DNA from: Macrolepiota albuminosa
Lineage: Eukaryota; Basidiomycota; Agaricomycetes; Agaricales; Agaricaceae
Reading direction: 5' to 3'
DNA length: 64,000 nucleotides
Assembly: GCA_027475525.1 (NCBI GenBank)
Contig: JAMWFC010000134.1
Location: forward strand, 124,001 to 188,000
This document shows positions 11,892 to 23,266 of this stretch, in pieces. A program made the position numbers and the translations under genes. The notes under the pieces are model-generated. The model had not been told where the DNA came from and made no database searches. It worked only from the letters and a program-made list of their open reading frames with translations. The number at the start of each line of letters is the position of its first letter. The stretch's first letter is position 1.

Positions 11892-13106
11892 CTTGCTGAA
11901 GTGAGGACGGGTAGTCTTGTCGGAGAAAACGATGTTAGCCGTGCACAATAGAAACCTGTATCTTGGAAATTCGCAGAATGAGATTTGATATATTCTCTAC
12001 CTCTGAGATCTGAAGCTCTGAAGTCCTACTTCGTCGTCAAAAACTTCAGGGCAGATCTAGCGATCCAGAGGCTAAATAATAAAAATGATGTCATGAAAGT
12101 TTGTCCTGAAAATAAGATGATGGACAACAAATCAGTCAGATTCCCCAACTTGCACCAAACTTAGTTATAAGTAATACTACTTGATGGCTGATCGATGGTC
12201 CCAAGTTAACATGGATGGTGTACATCTCTCATTATATCTATCAACGTCTTACTTTGATCCGAATTTGATGAATGATGTACAGTACTGTTTACATTTTGGA
12301 ACCCAATAGAGTAGAAATTGGAGAATCAGCCCGGAGAATATTCCACTCACAGTATTTCGAAGTGTATTTCACAATGATATCAGCAGTTCCTCGTGAGCAC
12401 TTATGGCAGTGTAAGCTCCATTAAGAATATGATATCAAGCGACTCTTACAGAGGCAGAGGTTGACACCAGTAACCACCTATAACTGAACTCAGTCTATGG
12501 CTGTTTAATTGGAATTGGGTATGAAGAACTATTCAGCCATGCCAAGTTGCTAGACAGACGAAACTTAAGTGTAGGACCTTGTCCTCACTTGAGAGAAAGA
12601 ACAACACATAACAGAACCTCAATATATTTCTGCGAGCAAGCTTAGGAGTTCGCACGAGAACAGAGAGGGGAAAATAAAGACCGAAGAAGACTGACGACGG
12701 ATCGGTGTGGATATGACGGAAGTAAATCTATTTACAGTATTGTTCGGATGGTTGTAATACCAGCAATAGGAAAGACATGCAATCTACCACTGGGTCGTAT
12801 ATCGGTGCTGTTGGACGCACTACGTCCCCGTATTAATTGCCCTGCGTACAGCAGGCGTTAACACTGGATATGTGAGTAGCTCAAAAGATGATCCCGTGTC
12901 GGTGGAATTTATCAGACGGCAGGAAGCCATTTGAGGGCAACAGAGGACAGGCTACTTCCATGACATTTCTTCCTATAACATCCTACGTCCGGTCTCAAGG
13001 ATTATTCTGATGTTGAGACGCCTATGTCTCGATACTCTCATTCGGGCCGACAAAGCTGAGAATGTCTTGTTTCATCTCTCACCGTAAAGCCACTTATACA
13101 CAAACC
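11892..13106. other. Intergenic between convergent OYE genes
   Basis: About 1.2 kb holding the two 3' ends. I see no ORF with domain signal, no RNA gene and no repeat. Confidence 0.5.
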
Positions 13107-14787
13107 TTATAATATTAAAAGAAATACTGAGACAACCACGACTGAAAGACCCATGTAAAAAGTTGGTCCGTAGATATTGTCTATCCAGATCCACATACAA
13201 AAGACGGCACCCACTGGGCTCAGGGTATGATTATGCTGGAACAAAGCTCTTTGGGATTGTCTGACACCTAGACGTACGGTTGCCAGTCGTCTCATCGCTA
13301 CAACATACCATGCCATATCGATGCCGGCACCTATGAGTGGTATTGTAGGCAGATAGCTTCGCAGTCGAGGCCATGCATTCGAATACGGCTCAACAGAGGA
13401 TTGTGAAGACAAGCAGATCTTTGGGAAATCTGAGGTGCCGTTAGGTTCCTGCTTTAGGAGGTATGGAAGATCGGGATTGTGTACAGAGCCCCTTCCAATC
13501 CCCAACAGATGAGAGTGCTTTGACGCGATGGGGGTGTGAAGGAGTTCTGGATCCCGGAGGCCCCCCGTCAGAAGAATTAGAGGGGAGGAAGTTCCAAGGG
13601 ACAGTGATTCGAGGACACGCATAACAGCCCTGGAAAAGTCAGAAAACAGACCTTGGCGACATGACTTTGACTTTGCCATAAAGTCTGGGATTAAGAGGAT
13701 ATAAACCATGAGAACCAAGTGATAAAACGGCACGAAAAATAATTACCAGGTTTCTCATAGTCCCCACCACTTACTTCGATGAAGTCAACTAATCCCCATT
13801 GTGCGATAGATTTGAAGTGATCTAAAATGCGACCGTAAGCGTTGGGATCATCATGACTATGCGCTGCGTAATCAGCGGCGTTCAGCTTGATTCCAACGAC
13901 AAATTCTTTTGAAGTAGAAGATCGAATGGCAGAGACGATACGGTGCAAGAGTCGAAGAGCATTGTTTGGGTGAGAAGAATAAATATCTTCACGCGTGTTA
14001 GACTAAAGAGGTTCGTTAATACACCATGATATCTTGGAGTACAGCGCCTCTACCTTGGTCGAAATAAATTGGGCAAGAAGATCTATGCAAGGACTTTTCT
14101 TTCAACCGAAACGTAATTGAGTAAGGAGAAAACTGACAGCCATGCGCAGCATGCAGTTGAATACCGTCAAAACCTGACTCAAATGCAACCCTAGCACCTT
14201 TGATGAAAGCTTCGACCACGCCATTGATGTCTTCCACTGACATTGCGGTCGGCTGTTGGAATGCGAAAGCATGAATAGCATTTGACATCCACCCTGAACC
14301 CTTTGGCGCGACTCTTATCGAACTTGGAGCCAAGGGTGACTGAAACGGAAGACGTCCACCAATTATATTCAATGACTGGCGGCCAGCATGAGACAACTGC
14401 ATGAGAGCGAGTGTTCTTGAATTTCCTAACCCTCTCATGGACATAGCCAAATGCTTGTACGGTTGCAGACTTTTTTCCGAGAGGTCTTTGGGAAGGATCA
14501 TGTCGCGTCCTAGTGATAGATGCCTGTCAGAAACCTGGACATTGCCTGTGATAATCATGCCCCAGCCAAAAGCAGCCCAATTTGAGTATAGCGCATAATG
14601 ATATTTATTAGGTGGCCCTCCAAGAAAGTCAGCCAGGTGTTCGTACATCGCAACCTAAGCTTTCGATATTGGATTCTATATTGGGATTGAGACTGCAGTA
14701 GCTCACTTTGACAAGTCGGTTGCTAACAGTACGGCCACATGGAAGTTTTATTGGAGTGAAAATTACATCTCGGGTCACCGATTCCAT
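13107..14787 (-). CDS. NADH:flavin oxidoreductase (Old Yellow Enzyme family) with C-terminal extension
   Basis: Five exons on the minus strand (14707-14787, 14138-14654, 14054-14082, 13747-14002, 13107-13684) give 486 residues; total length is divisible by three. The start is the first Met, MESVTRDVIF, followed by LPCGRTVSNRLVK-VAMYEHLA. Other landmarks are LMQLSHAGRQS, GIQLHAAHGYLLAQFIS (built across a 29 bp mini-exon) and NTREDIY. Further on are GIKLNAADYA, FIEVSGGDYEKPD, LILLTGGLRDPELLHT and LLGIGRGSVHNPDLP. These fit an FMN-dependent oxidoreductase TIM barrel. After the barrel about 100 residues follow that ordinary OYEs lack, ending in a hydrophobic stretch (GLSVVVVSVFLLIL), which suggests membrane anchoring. 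Introns are 52, 55, 51 and 62 bp. Substrate cannot be read from sequence. Confidence 0.85.
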
Positions 14788-15570
14788 GGAAGTGTTAGAT
14801 CGTCCAGTCGCTTAGCTTTACTCCATTGTTTGATGAGAAGAGTAGGTAATTTTCGAAGTCCGCCTTATTTCACGATTCATTTTCAGGCTCCTCCCCCACG
14901 CTCTTTTCCTGAAACTTACTGTCTGTACGAGTCAGGGCCTAATATATGATGCGGAAGAGTGGCGACCAAAGCGGCCAGGAAATTCTTCGACTGTTTGTAT
15001 AACGTGTCTTCTATGAACATTTCACGAGCCAAAGTACACCACTATCGGAGACCAGCCCGCCTGGCATCCAGCATTGATAGCAGTCATCAAGAGACTTCTG
15101 TCCCCTTTCTCACATAATTTCTTTATCTTTTCAGTTGAGGAGTCCCGAGGTCATCGGAATGCCAGATCATAGCCTAAGGGACGCTTGACAGGATTGTTGC
15201 TTACTTTTCAATGCACTGTCTGGTTCACATGAAGCCTATGCACCATCAAGATCCTCAGAATTAGTGACAGCTCGGTTTTGCGAGCCTGAATTCTATCTTC
15301 ATTGGCCTTGGGTCATCTAGTCATAATGAAACATCAGGCCAAAGCAGTAGAATGGAGATTGATTTATGGTCTCTATCGCGCCATTACCTCCTAAACAGTC
15401 ACGCAGGCCATGGCAAATTCAAAGCGGTGAAGATACCAGATTGGAACGCTTTAACGTCTGACCATGATATATAAGTACAACAATGTAGGCCAATCTACTC
15501 ACTCTTCTCAACCCCAGCTTAACTTTTGTCCTTGCTTCCCCTTATACTTCTTGAAACTCTCCCGCGCACC
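14788..15570. promoter_or_regulatory. Divergent promoter region between OYE gene and hypothetical gene
   Basis: The 783 bp separates the minus-strand OYE start (14787) and a plus-strand start (15571). A TATA-type element, ATGATATATAAG at about 15464-15475, sits about 100 bp upstream of the plus-strand ATG, which has a CACCATGG context. No other motif stands out. Confidence 0.5.
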
Positions 15571-17643
15571 ATGGCACATGGACTCAGGTCACATAAACCT
15601 TCCGCAAAGTCGAAGATGATTGGTAGCCAACCACTCAAGCCTGCTTCGCTGAGCAATTCAATTCAGTCCGCCAGGACTCAGAGTACAAAAACTGATAGGA
15701 TTGGACTGTCAACTCAAGGAAACCAAGGCTTTAATTTTCATCGAAATGCGATAAATTTGAGTAACGATCAAGGATATACCTCCCAGCCGGAGACGACACA
15801 CTTATATAACGAAACGTTCGTTTGCTTTGTTGAACATACACTTCGCTTTAATTTATTGGTCTTCACAATCTTTTCTTGCTCCAGCTCTAGATTTTCTTCT
15901 ATCGCGGATACGGGGGATGATACTGAGCCTGAGGACAATAATGAATCTTCAAATTCGATTGGGGACATCATGAATCAAAGCGGGACACTGAAGCGATCGA
16001 AGCTAGACTCTGCCGCACGAGACAGACTTGTGGCATCTATCCTCGAAGTAGCTGCAGCCCAAGGTTGTGATGTGGAATCTGTTGTTGGGGCCAGTCCGTA
16101 CGTTCTTCTGGTTCTCTCCAAAAGAGTAGAAATGTATATTCTCCCTTCAAATTACAGAAATCATGCTTCAGGACCTACGATATCTGCACTAGCGCCAACC
16201 AGACCCACTATTTCTTCATCGCCGGTTTTCGCAGCAGCCCCTTCTAATACTTCAATGGCGCATGAAATGGCTTTGCATCTGGCTGCTGACTCTGCCTCTA
16301 TCAGAAGAACTTCGGCCCTTACTAATGGGACTTCTACCCATGCCTTCCCTGTCCTCACAGTCTCTGCTTTTGGTCCGAATGCCTCTTCTGCTTTTCACAC
16401 GGACGTCTCCTTCCCGGACTACAATACGTGGAACGGCAGTAGTAGAAGTCACAACTTCAGCGCATCAGTCTTGAATCAATCACCAAATGCCTTCAATGAA
16501 AGGTCTGATGATGTTTCTAGCTCGTCTGAAAGGTCTTCCTGGTCGAGCCCCTCGTTCAGCAACAACTCCAACAAAGTGCATTCTTCCTCCTACGAAATCA
16601 ATGTCAATGCTAGCTGGAACAACCACGACAGAACTCGCGTTTCTCATTCATCAAATTTCGACTTCAGTGAAAATGGTCATATCAATATTGATACATGGCC
16701 CTCTACTTCAAGCGGAAATCTCATCGATTCAAAGAGTAGCAGCTCCTTATCCACTTACCGTGCTAGCAACGATGTGGAGATGGATTCATATAATCCTTTC
16801 GGCGGCTGTCACGGCGCAGAAGGATTTCAAATCTCTACTTCAAGTATCTACCCCCCCACTTATACTCCAGACGTGAGTTCTCAATTCTTTTCCAGCGTTT
16901 CTGTTCCTCATGTCGTTCCGTAGGCTTGGAATGGTGCAGTTATTCCTCCATTCTCTCTTGAACCAAATGCACCGGATGCCAAAATCGTAGCAGCTACATC
17001 TCGCGAGCAAATTGCATATGAAGCTATCGACCTCGAGAACCCTGGCCTATGTCCCCTTCGTCAGCGGTTGGCCCCTCCACCCGTGGAGCTGAGCTCTATC
17101 GACCTCGATCCTCAACTTGCTTGGGTTCAGGACAGTTCTGCATTATCATCCCCAGAGAGTCCTGCGGCAGCAGCCGTCGTCTACGATAATTTCCCGACAG
17201 TCATGCCTTCGTCTTATGATTACTCTGACGAGGTTGTTCAGTATATACCCTTCCCATGGCCTACCAGCGGTCTCCTTGGATCAAAAACCGACGAAGTAGA
17301 TGAAATTGGAGATGAGGGGGAGCAAATGGATGATCAAGTCGACGAAGCTGTAAACCAGCCACGGTGGATACAAACAGATGAAAATGACGAAACTGAAGAT
17401 CATTTCGAGCAGGAGCAGATGGACGGCGGGTGTGGGTTCTATCCCCCTCCCGAACCTGCTTGTCCCCTTTCTGGAGTCGCCATTCATCAGGATGACAGTC
17501 CATTCCAACGCATTTACCATCAGTCGGAGGATACATCCTGCTTCCGACCCCTTAAGGAGCTTGCCACTGCCATGGGTAGGGCAGTACATCACTACATCGG
17601 CCATCGTGTTCAGCGTGAATGTCCTTATTTCTTGGCTCTTTGA
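15571..17643 (+). CDS. Hypothetical acidic, Ser/Asn-rich protein
   Basis: I do not recognise this gene. Four exons are proposed from ATG 15571 (CACCATGG): 15571-15815, 15885-16097, 16158-16872 and 16924-17643. The first two introns (69 and 60 bp) are multiples of three, so reading through them leaves the frame open. They were called because they encode hydrophobic residues foreign to the rest and have GT-AG ends. The third (51 bp) is required, since TAG at 16921 is otherwise met. The product of about 630 residues has low-complexity Ser/Asn/Thr tracts through the middle. A strongly acidic stretch (about residues 475-540) and a tail with several Cys and His follow. It may extend through another intron into the open frame 17690-17995. 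A nuclear or regulatory role would be a guess. Confidence 0.6.
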
Positions 17644-18300
17644 CGTCAACCGCTCAACGTTCGTTTGATACTATCTTTTGATCGGTCAGAATGTGGAGTA
17701 TGAAGATACTCGCACCCATCTTCCCTCAACGGCATGCTACTTGAGCATAAACCATTACTTGGCGACCACCTCCGCGGTCCTTAGAAATGTCACAGATGCT
17801 GGCTTTCGGCATGCGAAACCTGTAGTATGTAAAATCCAGCCATTAGTTTCCGCCCTTCATCCCAAGTCGCTTTTGATCGACAAACTCTCAAACGATGTGA
17901 AAATCGTAGTATGTGACTTCGAGAGTCCTCCTCTGACTCTAACCTATCTTCTGTCGATCCCCGGGGATGCCAATGTTGACCTCGTGATCATGTGAAAATT
18001 GTAGCATGCAATACAGAGAAGCCCAGCCGCCAGGTTGTCCTATCATTATTCCGACTTTCATCGCCTTGCATCCGCCCACCACCCCCAAGCGCAACTATCT
18101 AAACGCTTGTGATCCCGCATATTCTGGAAATGATTGTCTGCATACCTATCCTAATTGCTTCATTCGCACTTTCCTATGTCTTCTTCTGTAGTATAACTCG
18201 GAAATCAAACACTCTTCGTTCTCAATATAAGGAACAGAAAGTGTTGAATGTAACAAGTTACAGGCGAGCCATTGTAGTACACTTGTCAACGTGAACTTTG
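17644..18300. other. Downstream region of the hypothetical gene
   Basis: An open frame 17690-17995 (NVEYEDTRTHLPS...) may be a last exon of the preceding gene. Two copies of GTGAAAAT(C/T)GTAG(T/C)ATG occur at about 17897 and 17992. Nothing else is evident before the convergent gene ending at 18301. Confidence 0.35.
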
Positions 18301-18688
18301 TCAATGTGAGCTGGGTTCAGGCTGGTGATGCAACCTCTCCTTCCCAGGTTTAGGCACTGATACAGCTGCACTAACATCTGATGAAGTCATGCTCGCATCT
18401 GAGATCCCTGGACCAGCGTGGACTCCTAAGATTATCAATAAGAGTGCGAAAAGCTTGGGTGTTTGAATGAAAACAAAGCTCACTATATGGAGAATCGTTG
18501 CCTTCAATTTTCTTTGTGTCTCTTCCCATGAGGTACATGGCTCCTAGAGATGTTGTGATAGCGGCCACACACGCGATGGCCTTGTTGAAGAACGCTCGGA
18601 GCGTTAGTCTTTAAGTTGTAGCAGTTGTCGTCAAACTGACCATAGGCCTCCCTCGCAGGTTGATGCGTTTCTGAAATTCTGTTGACAT
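18301..18688 (-). CDS. Small single-pass membrane protein, unknown function
   Basis: Three exons (18637-18688, 18484-18594, 18301-18425) give 95 residues with total length divisible by three. The N-terminus (MSTEFQKRINLRGRP) is basic. It is followed by one hydrophobic segment (ACVAAITTSLGAMYLMG) and a polar tail ending PEPSSH. The second intron (58 bp, GTGAGC...CTTAG) is well supported. The first (42 bp, GTTTGA...CCGAG with CTAAC) is less so. The layout of basic start, single helix and short tail resembles small mitochondrial inner-membrane or assembly proteins, but I recognise no family. Confidence 0.5.
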
Positions 18689-19025
18689 GTTCGTGGTAAT
18701 GAAAGTACTTGAGGGAAAGCGAAGAGTCAAAGAGAGTGACGTCATACAAACGTCATCTTCCTGCGCTCTTCGACAGTCAATAGTACATTTCCGTAGTTAC
18801 ACCAGCGGCATTTCTAAATTTCTCGATGAGAGCCTCTTGGAAACCATAATCTGGGAATGACTTTGTATCTGAAGCGCGATGGTACAATCAAGTAGGCTTT
18901 AGATAACAGTTCAGGACAAGAAGACGAGCAAACCAGAACTGGTGACTAACGCATACTGTTATTTGCAAAGTTTGAGAAAAATTCGTTCATGTGACACGAG
19001 CACGGGAGAAATCCAAATGAAGATT

Positions 19026-20338
19026 TTACATGCTACTGGAGAACATTCCTATACTGGTACGCGTGTTACCCGAATTATCTACCAACAAAGCATCCTGGGG
19101 AGAATGACATCCTAGCATCAGACATCATACTATGATTAGGAAATTCAGAATTTCGTACCGCGCAGCTCGAACCCAAGCCTGCATTTCCCACCCACCCAGG
19201 CTCCCAGTAGACAATACCGACACCATGACCGCCGCTTAGTGCTTGTAAAACAGTTCGGATACCTGAAACCCAAGTGGATTGACCTTGAGGAGAGACGGAA
19301 ATTGCGGTGTCGCTCAGAGCCACCCCAGAGCAGGCAGCAGGCCAATCTGTTTCCACAACCATTACGTCCTTTGCTTCCGTTAAGATCCAGCCACAGGTAG
19401 ACAACATTGAAAGTACCTTCTCAAACTTTGTAACGATGGCCTGCAAGCTTGACTGAAGGGCATTATATGTTGCGCCAGTCCCGTAAAATGGATAGAATGA
19501 GAATCCAAGGATATCAAAGTCACCAGTAGCGAATTCGCCTGGGATAAAAATCTGACTGTAGAAAGAGGAGATCGCACTCGCGTCCCAGCCATTAGCAAGG
19601 TGTACCATGATCCTGGTCGTGGAGGAGGCATCGCGTACGCCGTTTGCCGCGGAGTGGAGCAGTTGAGAGAGAGGCGAATATCCATTGACAGAAATACGAC
19701 CAACAGGCCACAACATTCCGTCGTTGATTTCATTTCCAATCTACTGACGTATTTCAAGGGGGATTGGATGAGATAAAATGAAACTAATGACCTGGATGTA
19801 CTCAATGGGCGTTCCCTGGGCAGCGAAAGCCTTTACGAGACTATTTGTATATCTGGATCGAAGATTGAGGAAGGTTGAGATAGAGAAGACAATGGAAGGA
19901 ATACGTGTAAATCTGCGTGTTTAACCCCGACAGAGTTGTTGGCCAGCCAGACGGAATAGCTTGATGGCCTGGATCAGCCCCTGAGAGAATATGAGGTCGA
20001 AGACAACCACGAGACTTAACGCACTCACAAGTGTCACTATAATGGAGATCAATGAGCAGAGTCATCCCAGCAGCAACACAGCGCTTTGCGAGGGCAAGAC
20101 CATAGTTCAAGCTATATTGAGAGTTGCTTGTGCTTGTCCATATACGAATTCGTGCAAGGTTTGCTCCATGGTTCTTCAGGATTGTCTCAAACTTGGTGTT
20201 CACCCCAGAATCCTTATAGTTAATACCCGAGTTTTCAAGGTTCACGAGGGAAGAAAAGTCAGCTCCATGGTACGTAAGAGCTTGTACAGGCGATAGAACC
20301 GTCAACAAAGAGATGATACAGAATTGCGTGAAGCGCAT
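19026..20338 (-). CDS. Arabinogalactan endo-beta-1,4-galactanase (GH53), secreted
   Basis: Six exons (20029-20338, 19905-19980, 19792-19852, 19417-19740, 19159-19368, 19026-19094) give 349 residues, the usual length for family GH53. The signal peptide is MRFTQFCIISLLTVLSPVQA. The mature start TYHGADFSSLVNLENSG is the family hallmark. The acid/base Glu is in IQIGNEIND (about residue 153) and the nucleophile in MVVETDWP (about residue 263). VYWEPGWVGNAGLGSSC closes the barrel. It cleaves beta-1,4-galactan side chains of pectin outside the cell. All five introns (48, 52, 51, 48 and 64 bp) restore family motifs when removed. A TATAAG lies about 40 bp upstream of the ATG. The catalytic set is intact and the gene looks functional. 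Confidence 0.92.
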
Positions 20339-21034
20339 AGTGAAATGCGGAGAATTGATATTCGACGAAGGAACTTATAGCACAGCGGCAGATAGTGTTA
20401 GAGAATCCAACAATCAACACGATAGGACAGATGACACGGATAACCATTTTCCGATGTCGCCCATGAAATGACCTCGGAACAACAGGACGGTAAGGGCGGC
20501 CCTGTTATAGTCAAAGGCGGCTAAGCATCTCACGAGACATAGTTATCACGAGGTGCATGACGGACCGGTGCTTATAGTCATAGAAGTTTTCCCAGGATAC
20601 ATGATTAATTCGACGAAGCCTCATAAGTCATAAAGGTTTGGTTTGAGGAAGCTATGTGAAAGGTCATACATCAACAGCGAAGCGAATTCATACAGGTGAA
20701 ACAAATGCCCGGGCCTATTTATATTTTCATATTTCCGTTCACCCGGGGACCTCAAGGAAGTCAAACATAGTGAAAGCCAAAAACCTCGTCTCGCTCCGTA
20801 CGAAATCGGCCGGAAAGAATGGTCTTCTCATGTCAGAGTAGGTAGCAGGGCAGGCCCAGACTTTCTAGGTATCAAGAGGGTAGCGAGGCATCAGAGCGTC
20901 GACAGCTTGGGTTTTGTCTGTTCTCTAAACAAAAATGAGGAAATCAACCCAATTGGGTTCATCGGCATGTCGGGTCATTTCCCCGGTCCAAACTGCCAGG
21001 CTGACGTAACTTCGGGTTCTTTACATGCTAGAAT
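20339..21034. promoter_or_regulatory. Divergent upstream region of GH53 and F-box/LRR genes
   Basis: About 700 bp between a minus-strand and a plus-strand start. TATAAG on the minus strand (about 20371-20376) serves GH53. Several GGTCATTTC/CGGGTCATTT-like pieces occur but without clear repetition. No gene is seen. Confidence 0.4.
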
Positions 21035-22571
21035 ATGGCATCACGTATCGTTTCTAGGGTGCGTCCTAGCAGTCATCAAGTGCCACTAAGCAGTCGAAGT
21101 AGAATAGAGTGCAAAGAATCCGGTCTTCATTCTCGGGAGGGTGAGTCTCGTGGATTTTTACTTCAAATGACACCTAACAGATTGCTCCAGGTGCCCAGAG
21201 AATCATCGACTTATTTGAGCACCGCCGCATCGTATCTACTTTAATACTCTCCCACAATGAGCTTGGGGATGACGGATGTGTTCTGCTCTTCAATTTCTTG
21301 AGTTCGGCCAAGGGACGACGTTATCCCATATGTGAAATACAAATCGGGTCCAACAAGCTCGGAAATGAGAGTCTCCTGGCTATCTCCAATTATCTCGAAG
21401 ACAATCTATACCTGCGATGCTTGCACTTGCCAAACGTATGCACTTCTCCTATCTTATTTCTTACATGGTGATCTCACCCAGCTACAGAATAATTTCATCG
21501 GAGATGAAGTCGTAACATCTACTTTTGTCAAATCTATCAACTCTTCACGCCTCGAAGTATTGAGCCTGGCGTCCAATAATGGCCTTTCTGATACCTTCAT
21601 ATCATCCTTTTTACCGTCCCTGAAGTCGTGCTTCCTGCGCGATCTCAATCTCACAGCTACAGGCATCACCGAAGCTTCTGTTGCCCATATCTCCGACTAT
21701 CTCTCGTCAGATCGTTGTTACCTCAGTACCTTCTCTGGCAACTGCAACTATCTTGGAAACACCGGTCTGCAAAAAATACATCATGCTCTGCGCCACAGTT
21801 CTAACCACCGACTGACAAAACTTAGCATTTTTGCAAATCATAATGACATTAGCAGCGAAAATGATAGACCGACAGGAGCTGATTTGCTGAAAACTCAAAA
21901 CCTTCTCAAGGTTTTAGTTGCCCACAACAAACATCTCAACGAGAAAACTCAACTCGATGCTCTCCGACTCCTCCGTTACTCTCGACTGCTCCTCTTGCAT
22001 TCTGGAAAGACAAAATCAAAGAAAGACCCTTCCACAAACAGTTCACCTTGCGATGATACATGCTCCTGCTTTCCTGCCACTTCAAGTCGGTCGAATCCCC
22101 CCTCTTCTTCGTCATCCGCATCTCCACTTGCCAAATTGCCGACAGAAGTTATACACTACATTCTCTCACTCTTCGCCCCTCTTCTTCGTCATCCGCATCT
22201 CCACTTGCCAAATTGCCGACAGAAGTTATACACTACATTCTCTCACTCTTCGCCCCAACCTAAGCGAAGCTCAACGCATCCGCGTCTTTCAATATGCATC
22301 ATCCGCCTCTACTCTACCGCACCTTCTACCTTGCTTACCAAGTCCTGGCCCTAGTGGAATGAATCACACTTTGTGTGTACCTGATCCGTCCAATATAGAA
22401 TTTGGAGATGCTGGAAAGATTAGAAAGATTGGTGGCGGAGGTGTCGGTGTCGGTGGGGGTTGTGCATCTGGCCAGTGTCTGGGTACTTCGAACAGTCTGG
22501 TTTGCCACCGTGAACAGGATCGAGCAGCATGGTTGTTTGCGGTCAGATGCGATGCTTATGAAATGGATTAG
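21035..22571 (+). CDS. F-box/leucine-rich-repeat protein, frame disrupted
   Basis: Exons 21035-21058, 21108-21140, 21181-21435 and 21488 onward join in phase. The protein starts MASRIVSR-SAKNPVFILGR-IAPGAQRIIDLFEHRR. Leucine-rich repeats follow (TLILSHNELGDDG, EIQIGSNKLGNESL, CLHLPNNNFIGDEVV, LEVLSLASNNGLSD, DLNLTATGITEA, FSGNCNYLGNTGL). Further on is an F-box-like motif LAKLPTEVIHYILSLFAP. A C-terminal block, NLSEAQRIRVFQYASSAST...SLVCHREQDRAAW, ends at 22571. LRR/F-box proteins select substrates for SCF ubiquitin ligases. The F-box coding segment is duplicated exactly (22099-22252, period 77), which throws off the frame. Even with one copy, the C-terminal block is in a different frame, so there is a second one-base lesion or error near 22256. 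Confidence 0.72.
22099..22252 (+). repeat. Perfect 77 bp tandem duplication in the F-box segment
   Basis: 22099-22175 and 22176-22252 are identical (start CCCCTCTTCTTCGTC), and identity extends four bases further. The unit covers the sequence coding the LPTEVIHYILSLF motif. Confidence 0.95.
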
Positions 22572-23266
22572 TCGTCAGCGGCCGCATCAGGTCTCTTCTC
22601 CATTGATACATCATTCCATTTCGCCGCCGTCTTTTGCTATATGGAGTCTCTTAGCCACAAACTGAAGACTTCTTCATGGACCCTCCGAACAACCCACGTC
22701 GTCTTGATGTTACTCCCACCAGTCTTCCGCTTCTGCCTAATCTAGTTTTCTGACGGCAACAGTGATAATTGCCGTATTTTCATCAGTCCCTTGTCACATC
22801 ATTCGTGAAAATGCTGCTTCGGACTCCAAACGCAGGACTTTAAATCAGCTCTTCCGGCATTCCTCTTCGAGTTGAGATTTGCGCTCTCTCGTTCTCAAAA
22901 TTTTGATTTCAGTCGAGGAATGGTAACACGTCGCAGCTAACGGAGATGCTACAAAGTCGATAACGGAGAGACCAAGGATGTGGAAAGTTTGAATATTGCT
23001 TGCAAGCCAGCAGCATTTGGCTGTGGGAAAACTAAATTCATGCTATCCAGGTCCAAATGCTATTGAAACAGCAAAAGTAAAATCTGAATCTACTAGATGT
23101 TCACATGATGTTATCGTCCGTAAGGTCAGAGTACGTGTATCTATGCTACATGTCCGTGGTAATGCAACGAGAAAGGAGAAGAGTAGAGTACAGGATGACA
23201 TAGCACGAGAGAGGGGAGAAGAAGAAAAAGAAGATATCCAAAGACTAAATGCTACAATGTGACTAC
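22572..23266. other. Intergenic between convergent F-box/LRR and RING genes
   Basis: About 700 bp of 3' flanks. No supported ORF, RNA gene or repeat is seen. Confidence 0.45.
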
